From Tragulus kanchil (lineage: Eukaryota > Chordata > Mammalia > Artiodactyla > Tragulidae): a stretch of DNA of 64,000 bases. This document shows positions 34,039 through 45,925 of this stretch, one piece after another; positions within the stretch are counted from its first letter, which is position 1, and each line of letters starts with the position of its first letter. Location of the stretch: positions 167,927,608 through 167,991,607 of the forward strand of contig JAIOJX010000024.1 of NCBI GenBank assembly GCA_022376925.1, in the 5' to 3' direction. The position numbers and the translations under genes were made by a program. A model generated the notes under the pieces. That model did not search any database. It was not told where the DNA came from and saw nothing but the letters and a program-made list of their open reading frames with translations.

Positions 34039-34364
34039 CTGTGGAGATCAGAAGAGGGTAAAAAGTTACAGAATCCCCCAAAATGTACACACAGGATTTC
34101 TTTGGCTTCAGAGGATGCTATATTATAGAGACGGGCACTTTGTTTTATAATGTGATTGGACACTCAGACAAGACAAATCTATAGTTACAAGTCAAAACAA
34201 GCAAGCCCAAGAGAGATCTTTTGGCTGGAAGTGCAGCATTTCTGACCTTGGTAGAGTCTCAGGTTCGTTTAGACGCTTGGTCTGATAGAACCTTATCATC
34301 TTGCCCTTGAGTGGGTAGAGTGACTGAGTTCTCAATTAAGAGCCAAATTTCTTACCAAACACAT
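34039..34364 (-). promoter_or_regulatory. CYP19A1: CYP19A1 proximal promoter, copy 2
   Basis: Same elements as copy 1: TATA-like box at 34142-34151 and SF-1/LRH-1 site at 34243-34251. It overlaps duplication D14, which starts just upstream of the TATA box. Confidence 0.85.
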
Positions 34365-34902
34365 GAAAATGAAGCTCATTCCAGGGGTAGAATCAGCATA
34401 TTTTGTTTGGGCAATATTTTTCCCCTTGAAATCAAATAAAAAGTTTTAAATGCAACCCCAACCACCTTCCTTGCTCAGGATTTCTTTCCCCAAAGGATAA
34501 GTGTCTCCAGTAATAAGGTATTTCACAGGCATCACTGAGCATTTGTCAGAGCTTCTCATGAGCTGTCTAATTCCATGAGGCTCACTCAGGACAACCTTTT
34601 CCTGTTGGCTTGAATGAGACTTAAAAACCTCTTGCACCGTGTGCTGGTTGAAGCAGTACACGCTGGACTTTGACAGAGGTAGTCGGAAAGAAGAAAAGAA
34701 GAGGAAGAATAAAAAGGGAGGAGGGACAAGAGGAGTGGGGAAGCAGGAAGAACAGAGGGGGCTTGGTTGCTGGCGCCAGCAGCAGACTCAGGTGTCAGTC
34801 AACAGTCAAGGGCCCACAGCAGCTGACCTCCCGGGCAGGGTAATTTTCAGTTTGATTCTCTGGTTCTGATTGTGTGGCTCTCTTCCTTTGCTTTTGGAAA
34901 GC

Positions 34903-35235
34903 ATTTTTTTTTCTTCTTTATTGAGATGTGACATATAGAAGCATATAATTTTGAGGTGTATAACATAATGATTTGACTAACATGCATCCTGATATGATTA
35001 TTAAATAGATTCGGTGATGATCTGTCATCTCATACATATACAACATAGAAGAAATAGAAAAAATTTTTTCCTTGTGATGAGAACACTTTGGACTTACTCT
35101 CTTAATGATCTTCATGGATAAGATCGCAGAGTTAGTTATCTTATTCATATTATACTTTATCATTCCTAGTACTTACTTATCTTATTACTGAAAGTTTCTA
35201 CCTTTTAACCACCTTCAGTTAATTCCCCTGCTAAC
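34903..35235 (-). mobile_element. Antisense L1 3' end (D14 left copy)
   Basis: A T-run followed by TTCTTTATTGAGATGTGACAT is the reversed 3' end of an L1. Cut off by the D14 junction. The full element follows at 35990. Confidence 0.75.
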
Positions 35236-35240
35236 CACAA

Positions 35241-35450
35241 ATTGGACACTCAGACAAGACAAATCTATAGTTACAAGTCAAAACAAGCAAGCCCAAGAGA
35301 GATCTTTTGGCTGGAAGTGCAGCATTTCTGACCTTGGTAGAGTCTCAGGTTCGTTTAGACGCTTGGTCTGATAGAACCTTATCATCTTGCCCTTGAGTGG
35401 GTAGAGTGACTGAGTTCTCAATTAAGAGCCAAATTTCTTACCAAACACAT
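35241..35450 (-). promoter_or_regulatory. CYP19A1: CYP19A1 promoter, partial third copy without TATA box
   Basis: It begins at ATTGGACACTCAGAC, so the TATA-like box and exon II are missing, but the SF-1/LRH-1 site (35329-35337) and GATA-like site remain. Product of D14. Confidence 0.8.
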
Positions 35451-38024
35451 GAAAATGAAGCTCATTCCAGGGGTAGAATCAGCATATTTTGTTTGGGCAA
35501 TATTTTTCCCCTTGAAATCAAATAAAAAGTTTTAAATGCAACCCCAACCACCTTCCTTGCTCAGGATTTCTTTCCCCAAAGGATAAGTGTCTCCAGTAAT
35601 AAGGTATTTCACAGGCATCACTGAGCATTTGTCAGAGCTTCTCATGAGCTGTCTAATTCCATGAGGCTCACTCAGGACAACCTTTTCCTGTTGGCTTGAA
35701 TGAGACTTAAAAACCTCTTGCACCGTGTGCTGGTTGAAGCAGTACACGCTGGACTTTGACAGAGGTAGTCGGAAAGAAGAAAAGAAGAGGAAGAATAAAA
35801 AGGGAGGAGGGACAAGAGGAGTGGGGAAGCAGGAAGAACAGAGGGGGCTTGGTTGCTGGCGCCAGCAGCAGACTCAGGTGTCAGTCAACAGTCAAGGGCC
35901 CACAGCAGCTGACCTCCCGGGCAGGGTAATTTTCAGTTTGATTCTCTGGTTCTGATTGTGTGGCTCTCTTCCTTTGCTTTTGGAAAGCATTTTTTTTTCT
36001 TCTTTATTGAGATGTGACATATAGAAGCATATAATTTTGAGGTGTATAACATAATGATTTGACTAACATGCATCCTGATATGATTATTAAATAGATTCGG
36101 TGATGATCTGTCATCTCATACATATACAACATAGAAGAAATAGAAAAAATTTTTTCCTTGTGATGAGAACACTTTGGACTTACTCTCTTAATGATCTTCA
36201 TGGATAAGATGCGGCAGAGTTAGTTATCTTATTCATATTATACTTTATCATTCCTAGTACTTACTTATCTTATTACTGAAAGTTTCTACCTTTTAACCAC
36301 CTTCAGTTAATTCCCCCTGCTCCACCCTCTGTCTTTGGTAACCACAAATTTTATTTCCTTTTCAATGAGTTTGCTTGTTTTTGAGCTTTAATTGAAGTAC
36401 AGCACCTTGTTGGTTCCTGGTATAGTGATTTGATATTTCTATACATTTCAAAATAATCAGTGTGATAAGTCTAGTTGTTATCTGTCACCACAGAAAGATA
36501 TTACATAATTATTGACTATATTCCCACACTGTAAATTTCATACCCATGACTAGCTTGACTTGTGACTAAGAGTTGGTACCTCTTAATCTTCATTTATTTT
36601 TTTTCTTCTCCAAAACCCCTCCCTTCTGGCAATCACCTATTTGTTCTCTGTATTTTATGACTTTCTTTCTATTTAGTTATGTTTGTTCATTTACTTTGAT
36701 TGTTTGGTTCCACATGGAAGTGAAATCATACAGTATTTGCCTTTCTCTATCAGACTTAGTTCATTTAGCAAAATAACCTTTAGGTACAACTCTGTTGACA
36801 CAAATTATAATATTTCACTCCTCTTTAAGGCTAGGTAATATTCCATTTTATACGCACACACACACATACAACCAACATCATCTTTATCCATTCATCTGTT
36901 TATGAGCTCTTATACTACCATATTTTGGCTATGTAAATAATTCAGCAATAAACATAAGGGTTCGTGGATCTTCTTGAATTAGTGTTTTCATTTTTCTCCA
37001 CAAATACCCAGAAATGGAATTGCAGGATCATAGGTGGTTCTATTTCTAATTTTTTGAGGAAGTTTTGTACTTTTTTCCTGAGTGGCTACAGCAATTAACA
37101 CTCCCACCGATAGTGTACAAGGGTGCCCCTTTCCCCACATCCCCATCAGCACTTGTTATTTATTCTCTCTTGGATAATAGCCATTCTGATGGGTGAGAAA
37201 TTATATCTCATTGTAATTTTGATTTACATTCAAATCAAAATGATGTTGAGCATTTTTGTTTGTTTTTTTCTTTCTTTTTTCTTTTTGAGCATGTTTTTAT
37301 ATGTCTGTTGGACATCTGTGTATCTTCTTTGGAAAAATGTCTATTCAGGTCCTCTGTCCATTTTTAAATTGGGTTGTTTGTTTTTTTGATGTTGAATTGG
37401 ATGAGTTCTTTATATTTTTTGGATATTAACACTTTGTTGAGTATATGATCTTCTCCCATTTAGTAGATGATTATTTTGTTTTGTTCATAGTTTCCTTAGC
37501 TGTACAAAAGATTTTCTTTTTACTGTACTCCCATTTACTTATGTTTACTTTTGTTTTTCTTGCCTGAGGAGACATAACCCATAAATTATTGCTAAAACCG
37601 ATATCAGAATCTGTATTTTCTTCCATAAATTTCAGATCTTATTGTGAAGTCTTTAATACATTTTTAATTTGCTTAATATATGGTGTAAATAGTCTAGTTT
37701 GATTCCTTTGCATGTAGTTGACCAGTTTTCTCAGTACCACTTATTGAAGAGGCTGTCTTTTCTTCATTGTTTTAGATTAGTTGTTCATATCAGTGTGAGT
37801 AATTTATAGACTCTCCATTCCGTTCCCTTGACTTATGTGTCCATTTTTGTGCCAATAGTATACAATCTTGATGACTATTACTTTGTAGTATAGTTTCAAA
37901 TCAGGGAGCATAATACCTCCTGTTCTTCTTTCTGAAAAGTCTTAGCTATTAGGGATATTTTTTGTTTCCATACAGATTTTAGAATTACTTGTTCTAGTTC
38001 TTTGAAGAACGTTATGGATGTTTT

Positions 38025-38358
38025 TTTTTTTTTTTTTTTTTTAAGATTTATTTATTTATTTTGGGTGGGGGTCGGGTTGGGGAGGGAGGGGAGCGGGAGG
38101 GCCACTTCTATTGGTCTTTCATTTCTCGATTTTATCCATCTTTGTTCTTTGGCTCCTGTGAGCCTCCCATGGCGGTGGCGACTGTCGTTGCTGAGCGCCG
38201 GCTCTGGGCGCATGCGCTCCAGAGCTCCGGCTCGGTGATTGGACACACAGGTCCAGCCGCTCCGCGGCACGTGGGATCTTCCCAGGCCAGGGATCGAACC
38301 GGCGCCCCTTGCACTGCAAGGCGGTGTCCTTACCCACTGGACCACCAGGGGAAGCCCC
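38025..38358 (-). mobile_element. Young tRNA-derived SINE, antisense (member b)
   Basis: Same family as 18027-18359, reversed. A T-run and TTTATTTATTTATTTT are at its 3' end, and the tRNA-like head ends in CCACTGGACCACCAGGGG. It is flanked by a perfect 15-bp duplication (CGTTATGGATGTTTT at 38010-38024 and 38359-38373) within L1. Confidence 0.92.
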
Positions 38359-39137
38359 CGTTATGGATGTTTTGATAAGTATTATAATGAATCTGTAAAT
38401 TGCTTTGAGTAGTATGATCATTTTAACAATATTTGTCTTTCCTATCCATGAACACAATACAGCTTTCCATCTGTTTATATCATCTTCTGTTTCCTTCATT
38501 GAGACCTTTACGGTTTTCCAAGTATAGATCTTTTACCTCCTTACTTAGGTTTATTGCAATGTATTTTCTTCTTTTTGATGTTACTATGAATGGGATTATT
38601 TAATTTTTTTTCTCTTTTAGTGTCTTTTTAATGTATAGGAATGCAACAGATTTCTGCATGTTAATTTTGTCTCCTGTAACTTCACTGAATTCACTGATGA
38701 ATTCTAGATTATTTTTTATCTTTTGGTGATGTCTTTAGGATTTTCTATGTGTAGTATCAAGCCATTAATTAACAGTGAAGTCTTACTTCCATTCTAGTAT
38801 GGATTCTTTTTATACATCTTCCTTGTCTGATTGCTGTGGCTAGAACTTTCAAAACTTTATTGTTGAATAAAGTAGGAAGAGTGGGCAGCCTTGTTTTGTT
38901 TCTGAACTTATATTTCAGCTTGTCAACATTGAGTATGATGTTAGCTGTGGACTTATCATATATGGCCTTTAGCACATTCCCTCTATTCCCACTTTGTTGA
39001 GAATTTTTTCATCATAGATAGATTTTTGTATCCTGTTCTTCTTTCTGAAAAGTCTTAGCTATTAGGGATATTTTTTGTTTCCATACAGATTTTAGAATTA
39101 CTTGTTCTAGTTCTTTGAAGAACGTTATGGATGTTTT

Positions 39138-39473
39138 TTTTTTTTTTTTTTAAAGATTTTTTTATTTATTTATTTTGGGGGGGGGTCGGGTTGGGGAGGG
39201 AGGGGAGCAGGCGGGCCACTTCTATTGGTCTTTCATTTCTCTATTTTCATCCGTCTTTGTTCTTTGGCTCCTGTGAGCCTCCCATGGCGGTGGCGACTGT
39301 CGTTGCTGAGCGCCGGCTCTGGGCGCATGCGCTCCAGAGCTCCGGCTCGGTGATTGGACACACAGGTCCAGCCGCTCCGCGGCACGTGGGATCTTCCCAG
39401 GCCAGGGATCGAACCGGCGCCCCTTGCACTGCAAGGCGGTGTCCTTACCCACTGGACCACCAGGGGAAGCCCC
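39138..39473 (-). mobile_element. Young tRNA-derived SINE, antisense (D15 copy of member b)
   Basis: The flanking 15-bp duplication is the same as for member b, so this is the same insertion seen twice, not a second event. Confidence 0.92.
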
Positions 39474-39891
39474 CGTTATGGATGTTTTGATAAGTATTAT
39501 AATGAATCTGTAAATTGCTTTGAGTAGTATGATCATTTTAACAATATTTGTCTTTCCTATCCATGAACACAATACAGCTTTCCATCTGTTTATATCATCT
39601 TCTGTTTCCTTCATTGAGACCTTTACGGTTTTCCAAGTATAGATCTTTTACCTCCTTACTTAGGTTTATTGCAATGTATTTTCTTCTTTTTGATGTTACT
39701 ATGAATGGGATTATTTAATTTTTTTTCTCTTTTAGTGTCTTTTTAATGTATAGGAATGCAACAGATTTCTGCATGTTAATTTTGTCTCCTGTAACTTCAC
39801 TGAATTCACTGATGAATTCTAGATTATTTTTTATCTTTTGGTGATGTCTTTAGGATTTTCTATGTGTAGTATCAAGCCATTAATTAACAGT

Positions 39892-42205
39892 GAAGTCTTA
39901 CTTCCATTCTAGTATGGATTCTTTTTATACATCTTCCTTGTCTGATTGCTGTGGCTAGAACTTTCAAAACTTTATTGTTGAATAAAGTAGGAAGAGTGGG
40001 CAGCCTTGTTTTGTTTCTGAACTTATATTTCAGCTTGTCAACATTGAGTATGATGTTAGCTGTGGACTTATCATATATGGCCTTTAGCACATTCCCTCTA
40101 TTCCCACTTTGTTGAGAATTTTTTTTTCATCATAGATAGATATTGTATTTTGTCAAAAGATTTTCTACATCTATTGAGATGATCTTACGATTTTTATTTT
40201 TCAGTTTGGTAATGTGGTGAATGACGTGGACTGATTTTCAGATTTGAAACCATCCTTGAATCTCTGGTAAGAATCCCACTTGTTCATGATGTATGGTCCT
40301 TTTAATGTACTGTCGAATTCGACTTTCCAGTATTTTGTTGAAGATTTTTGCATCTATGTTCATCAATGATATTGGCCTATAATATTCTTTTTGCGTGTTA
40401 TTTTTGGTATCAGGGTGACGCTGACCTTGCAGCATGAATTTGGAAGTGTTTCTTCCTCTGAAAAGTTTTGGAATACTTTGGGAGGGATGAGTGTTAACTG
40501 TCTTCTGGTTGGTGGAATTCACCTATGAAGCCATCTGGTCCTGAACTCTTGTTTGTTGGGAGGTTTTGCTTCTATATTACTGATTGAATTTCATTACTAG
40601 TAATTGTCCTGTTTATATTTTCTATTTCTTCTTGATTCAGTCTTGAGAAATTGTACATTTCTAAGAATTTGTCAAGTTTTTTCTAGGTTGTCTACTTTAC
40701 TGGCATAAAACTGTTGGTAGTAATCTTTTATGACCCTATGTTTTTCTGTAGTGTCAGTTGTAACTTCCTATGATGTTATTGATTTGGGTTCTCTTTTTTC
40801 TTGATAAGTCTGGCTAAAGGTTTTCCAGTTTTACCTTTTTAAAGAACCAGATCTTAGTTTCACTGATCTTTTCTAAGTCTCTATTTCTTTCATTTCTCAA
40901 TTCTTACCTTTATGATTTGTTTCATTTGTCTTCAGATATTTTAAAAATTTCTTCTTTGATTTCTGTAGCAATCTATTGGTTATTTAGTATCATACTGTTT
41001 AACCTCTATGTGTTTGTGTGTTTTTTGTAGTTTATTTTGTTCGGTTTTAATTAACAGTGAAGTCTTACTTCCATTCTAGTATGGATTCTTTTTATACATC
41101 TTCCTTGTCTGATTGCTGTGGCTAGAACTTTCAAAACTTTATTGTTGAATAAAGTAGGAAGAGTGGGCAGCCTTGTTTTGTTTCTGAACTTATATTTCAG
41201 CTTGTCAACATTGAGTATGATGTTAGCTGTGGACTTATCATATATGGCCTTTAGCACATTCCCTCTATTCCCACTTTGTTGAGAATTTTTTTTCATCATA
41301 GATAGATATTGTATTTTGTCAAAAGATTTTCTACATCTATTGAGATGATCTTACGATTTTTATTTTTCAGTTTGGTAATGTGGTGAATGACGTGGACTGA
41401 TTTTCAGATTTGAAACCATCCTTGAATCTCTGGTAAGAATCCCACTTGTTCATGATGTATGGTCCTTTTAATGTACTGTCGAATTCGACTTTCCAGTATT
41501 TTGTTGAAGATTTTTGCATCTATGTTCATCAATGATATTGGCCTATAATATTCTTTTTGCGTGTTATTTTTGGTATCAGGGTGACGCTGACCTTGCAGCA
41601 TGAATTTGGAAGTGTTTCTTCCTCTGAAAAGTTTTGGAATACTTTGGGAGGGATGAGTGTTAACTGTCTTCTGGTTGGTGGAATTCACCTATGAAGCCAT
41701 CTGGTCCTGAACTCTTGTTTGTTGGGAGGTTTTGCTTCTATATTACTGATTGAATTTCATTACTAGTAATTGTCCTGTTTATATTTTCTATTTCTTCTTG
41801 ATTCAGTCTTGAGAAATTGTACATTTCTAAGAATTTGTCAAGTTTTTTCTAGGTTGTCTACTTTACTGGCATAAAACTGTTGGTAGTAATCTTTTATGAC
41901 CCTATGTTTTTCTGTAGTGTCAGTTGTAACTTCCTATGATGTTATTGATTTGGGTTCTCTTTTTTCTTGATAAGTCTGGCTAAAGGTTTTCCAGTTTTAC
42001 CTTTTTAAAGAACCAGATCTTAGTTTCACTGATCTTTTCTAAGTCTCTATTTCTTTCATTTCTCAATTCTTACCTTTATGATTTGTTTCATTTGTCTTCA
42101 GATATTTTAAAAATTTCTTCTTTGATTTCTGTAGCAATCTATTGGTTATTTAGTATCATACTGTTTAACCTCTATGTGTTTGTGTGTTTTTTGTAGTTTA
42201 TTATT
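39892..42205 (+). repeat. Direct duplication D16 (39892-41048 / 41049-42205)
   Basis: Offset 1157 bp. It overlaps D15, so the stretch 39892-40145 occurs three times (38779, 39892, 41049). The left copy ends in TTTTGTTCGGTTTTAATTAAC, the right in TTATTATTATTTTGCTCTC. Confidence 0.93.
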
Positions 42206-42858
42206 ATTTTGCTCTCGGGATCTATTATAACTTCTGTAGTTGGAAAAGATACATGATTTGATTTCAATCTTCTCAAATTTACCAAGACTTGTTTTGTAGC
42301 ATAGGATATGATCTATCCTGGAGAATGGTTCACATGTACATGTGTCACATTTTGATGGACTGTTCTTTATATCTATTAAGTTATTCTAGTGTAATATATC
42401 ATTTAAGACCAGTGTTTCTTTATCCATTTTCTGTCTAGATGATCTGTCCTTTGATATAGGTGGAGTGTTAAAGTCCACTACTATTTCTGTGTTACTGTCA
42501 AATTTTCCCTTTAGGTCTGTTAATAGTTCCCTTTATGTATTTAGGTACTTCCATGTTGGGAGCATATACATCTGTAATTGTCAAGACTTCTTGTTGGATT
42601 GATCCCTTGATCATTATGTAACATTTTTTGTCTCTTGTAACAGTATTTATTTTGAAGTCTATTTTGCCTTATATGGCTTTCTTTTTCTTTTCCATTTGCA
42701 TGAAATATGCTTTTCCATCCCCTCACTTGCAGTCTGTGTGTATGTCTTTAGATCTGAAATGAGTTTCTTATGGACAGCATATATACCGGTTTTGTTTTCT
42801 TATCTGTCCGGTGGTTCTGTATCTTTTGATTAGGCCAGTTTGTCTACTTTCATTTAAA

Positions 42859-42992
42859 GTGATCATTCATCCCCGGTGATCCAGTGGTTAAGATCCCATG
42901 CTTCCAGTGCAGGGGCTGCAGGTTCAGTCTGTGATCAGGACTACACGGGATCAAATCCCGCATATCATGTAGCGTGACCCCAAAACAGACTA
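42859..42992 (+). mobile_element. tRNA-derived SINE in L1
   Basis: It carries CCCCGGTGATCCAGTGGTTA, an A-box-like head, then CAGGTTCAGTCTGTGATC. It is bounded by GATCATTCAT and AATCGTTCATTG, a plausible diverged target-site duplication in L1. Confidence 0.8.
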
Positions 42993-43199
42993 AATAATCG
43001 TTCATTGCTATGTACTTATTCCTATTTCACTCTCTTTGGTTTGTTCTGTAAAGCTTTTTTTAAAAAATTTCCTTTCTTTTGCTCTCTTCCTTTGTGATAT
43101 GATGGCTATTTTTAGTGTTAAATATAGAGTTCTTCGTCTTTTTTTCTGTGTATATATAGTATAGATTTTTTGGTTTGTGGTTATCAAGAGGTTTGTATA

Positions 43200-43260
43200 T
43201 AGTGAATATATATATATATGCATGCATATATATGTGTGTGTGTATATATATATATATAGG
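43200..43260. repeat. (TA)n/(TG)n simple repeat
   Basis: Alternating TA and TG dinucleotides inside the L1 sequence. Confidence 0.9.
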
Positions 43261-43341
43261 CATTTTACATTGGTGATTTTTCATGTTTGAATGCATTTTA
43301 ACAACTCCAAATTTTCTCCCTCTCCCCAAGGTGTCCTTTTT

Positions 43342-43598
43342 TTTGGCCACTTCTATTGTTCTTTCATTTATTTTCATCCATCTTTGTTCTTTCGCCTCTG
43401 TGGGCCTCCCATTGCAGTGGTCTCTGTCATCACAAAGCACCAGCTCCAGGTGCATGTGTCCCAGAGCTCGAGCATGGTAGTTGGACACATCAATCCAGCC
43501 GCTCCATGGCACAAGGGATCTTCCCAGGCCAGGGATCAAACTGGCACCCTTGCACTGCAAGGCGGTGTCTTTACTCACTGGACTACCAGGGAAGCCCC
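43342..43598 (-). mobile_element. Older tRNA-derived SINE, antisense (member d)
   Basis: Same architecture as members a, b and e, but clearly more diverged: fewer CpGs, and CACAAAGCACCAGCTCC instead of the GAGCGCCGGCTC type. Bordered by AAGGTGTCCTTTTT and AATGTGTCTTTTT, a diverged target-site duplication. It shows the family has been active over some time. Confidence 0.85.
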
Positions 43599-43625
43599 TA
43601 ATGTGTCTTTTTGGTATCGTATTTT

Positions 43626-45275
43626 ATAGTCAAATCCTGCCTTGGCAGACTGAGAGGCCCAAGGTGTGCTAGAGGGTCTGTAGGCCTGCTGTTGGCCAGA
43701 GCCAGAGCCCAGGGCGTCCCTGGGGGGTGCTGGCCTGCTGGTGGGTGAGTTGGGTCTTGATGCGGCTGGTCCTGGGGCTACTATAATCGTGAGGTTGTTG
43801 TCTTGCCTGCTGGTGGGTGGGGCTCGGGCACAGGGCTTCCCTGGGTTGGTGCCCCCCACACTAGTAAAGGCAGGTCCTGGCACTACAGCCGGCCCACTCA
43901 TGGGCAGACGCAGGTCCTAAGTTCTGTACGTCACATAGCTGGCGTTGGCACATTGGTGAGTTCACTGGATTATGACACGGCTGGCCGCAAGTCCTTGGTA
44001 GTCCTAGCGCTGTGTCCATCCACCTGTTGGTAGAGCCGTGGCCCAGGGTGTCCTAGGGCTGATGTCCTCCCACTGGTGGGTGAAATCAGGTCTTGAGGTT
44101 ACTGCCAGCTCACTGGTGGTCAAAGCTGGTGTCTGGGGTCTCTGGTTGCAGGGTCTCAGGGATCCCAAGCGTTGTTGCTGGTCTGTGGATGGGCGTGGCT
44201 GGAGCCCAGTGGACCCCACGGCTGGTGCCTCCTTGATGCGTGAAACTGGGTGCAGTGCTGATGCTGGTCCACTGGTGGCTGGGCCAGGTTCCAGGTGGCC
44301 AGCGGTTCGGGGCTTCCACAGCAGCTGGCCTGCTGGTAGGGTGGGCTCTGTGCTCCTCCAGCCGGCCACCTGCCCTGGGCTCCAGGACTGACTGGTGTCA
44401 GTGGACTGGTGGGGACGGGCCCGGTCCCGGCACTGATAAGCTGGAGGGGCTTCCCGGCCACCGTGTCCCTGTGGTGGGCTGTGCTGCCCACATGGCTGCT
44501 GCTAGCGTCCCCCGCCCCAGGCTGAGGTTCAGCTGTCTCCCGCCCCTCCGGGGGAGCCTCTGCGATCAGTGGGCCTGTGAGCTTTCAGATGACTTCTTCT
44601 GACCTTTGTCCTAGAGCATGTGAGATGTTCTGTAAACGCTTTAAGAATGGGGTCTCTATTTCCCACATCCCCCTGGGGCTCCTGAAAGCAAGCCCCGCTG
44701 CCGCTACTGCTTCGGTCGCGTCTGGCTCTTGGTGACGCTGTCGACCGTAGCCCATCCGGCTTCTCTGTCCGTGGGATGCTCCAGGCAAAAATACTGGAGT
44801 GGGTTTCCATGCCCTCCCCTGGGGGATCTTTCCAACCCAGAAATCAAACCCGCATCTCTTAAGTCTCCTGCATTGGCAGGCAGATTCTTTACCACTAGCA
44901 CCATCTGGGAACCTGGACAGCAAGCCCTACGAGCCTCCAAAGCCAAGTGTCTGGAGGCTCATCTTCCTAGTGTAGAAACCCCAGACTGGGGAGTCCTATG
45001 TGAGGCCTGGACTCCTCATTTATTGGAAGTCTCTACATCTGTAATTACTTTCCTGCTGGTGCGTCACCTTCCTGGTGATACAGGACTTGACCACTCTGCC
45101 CACCTGTCTTACTATGGTTCCTTCTTTATATCTCTAGCTGTACAGATCTTTTCCACTAGCCTGCAGATCACTGTAGTGGATAGTTGCTCTATAAATATTC
45201 AAAATTTTGGAGTGCCCATAGAAGGAGGGGAGCTCAAGGTCTTCCTACTCCGCCATCTTGGCCACTCCCTTCTGC
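43626..45275 (-). mobile_element. L1 5' UTR-like GC-rich region, antisense
   Basis: Read on the minus strand it starts with GGCCAAGATGGCGGAGTAGG near 45270, the typical 5' start of artiodactyl L1. It continues into a GC-rich stretch with repeated CTGGTGGGTG-like units (43730-44420). Long frames on both strands are compositional. It may be the 5' end of the L1 to its left, though most of ORF1 between them is missing, or a separate copy. A Bov-tA SINE interrupts it. Confidence 0.7.
44700..44915 (-). mobile_element. Bov-tA SINE, antisense
   Basis: GTAGCCCATCCGGCTTCTCT, CAAAAATACTGGAGTGGG, TTTACCACTAGCACCATCTG: a complete reversed Bov-tA. Confidence 0.9.
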
Positions 45276-45522
45276 AGTGTTTTTTGACAATGTGTTGAGT
45301 CTTTCTTTTGAATAAGGTTTTCCAGTACCTATACTCTTCGAAGAGAGTTTCAGGGACTGTAGTTGAAGAGACTTAGATGGAATAGCCTTGTGTAGTGGAG
45401 AAAGAGTAACAGTTCCTTTCAGTTCCTGGTGCAAGGTGACCACCCTAAGGATTACCTTCCCTTGAAAGATATTCTAAGGTTCCAAGACTTGCAACGTCTC
45501 TGAAACAGACTTTGTCTGAGTT

Positions 45523-45925
45523 TTTGTTGCTATTCAGTTGCTAAGTCATGTCCAGCTCTTTCTGACAGCTGAACTGCAGCAATGCCAGGAGTCCCTGTCC
45601 TTAACTATCTCCAGGAGTTTGCTCAAACTTACAGCCATTGAGTCGGTGAGGCCATCCGACCGTCTCATCCTCTGTCGCCCGTTTCTCCTCCTGCCCTTAG
45701 TCTTTCCCAGTATCCAGGTCTTTTCCCATGAATCAGCTCTTTCAGGTGGCCAAAGTATTGGAGCTTCAGCTTCAGCATCAGTCCGTCCAATGAAAATTCA
45801 GGGTTGATTTCCTTTAGAGTTGACTGGCTTGATCTCCTTGCTATCCAAGGGATTCTCAAGAGTCTTCTCCAGCACCACAGTTTGAAAGTATCAGTTCTTC
45901 AGTGGTCAGCCTTCTTTATGGTCCA
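45523..45925 (-). mobile_element. BovB LINE 3' end, antisense
   Basis: GTTGCTAAGTCATGTCCAGC at one end, then GGCCAAAGTATTGGAGCTTC and TCCAAGGGATTCTCAAGAG, which are the reversed 3' part of BovB. Confidence 0.88.

Larger units (their letters stand above)
32331..34534 (+). repeat. Direct duplication D13 (32331-33433 / 33434-34534)
   Basis: Offset 1104 bp. It carries the whole first coding exon and the proximal promoter. The exon copies are identical base for base. Confidence 0.94.
34155..36326 (+). repeat. Direct duplication D14 (34155-35240 / 35241-36326)
   Basis: Offset 1086 bp. The left copy lacks about 20 bases at 35226-35240 (CCCCTGCTAACCACAAATT) that the right copy has at 36313-36350. 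The breakpoint falls between the TATA box and the SF-1 site of the promoter copy. Confidence 0.94.
37918..40145 (+). repeat. Direct duplication D15 (37918-39030 / 39031-40145)
   Basis: Offset 1113-1115 bp. It carries a SINE with its target-site duplication twice. The copies differ in T-run length, G-run length and a few bases of the SINE body (38131-38150 against 39240-39262). Confidence 0.93.
35990..43625 (-). mobile_element. Long antisense L1 LINE (3' UTR to ORF2 endonuclease)
   Basis: From left to right the element runs from its 3' end to its 5' part. On the minus strand, broken ORF2 is readable: reverse transcriptase near 40238-40522 ([19 protein letters not shown], then [10 protein letters not shown]) and endonuclease-region text near 42541-42726 (MRGWKSIFHANGKEKE). 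There are many frame breaks, so it is inactive. It is interrupted by SINEs (38025-38358 and its copy, 42859-42992, 43342-43598) and inflated by D15 and D16. Confidence 0.85.

Noticed and set aside
43575..44602. Several frames of 110-120 codons on both strands
   Set aside because: They lie in an L1 5' UTR-like GC-rich region with repeated short units and are best explained by composition.
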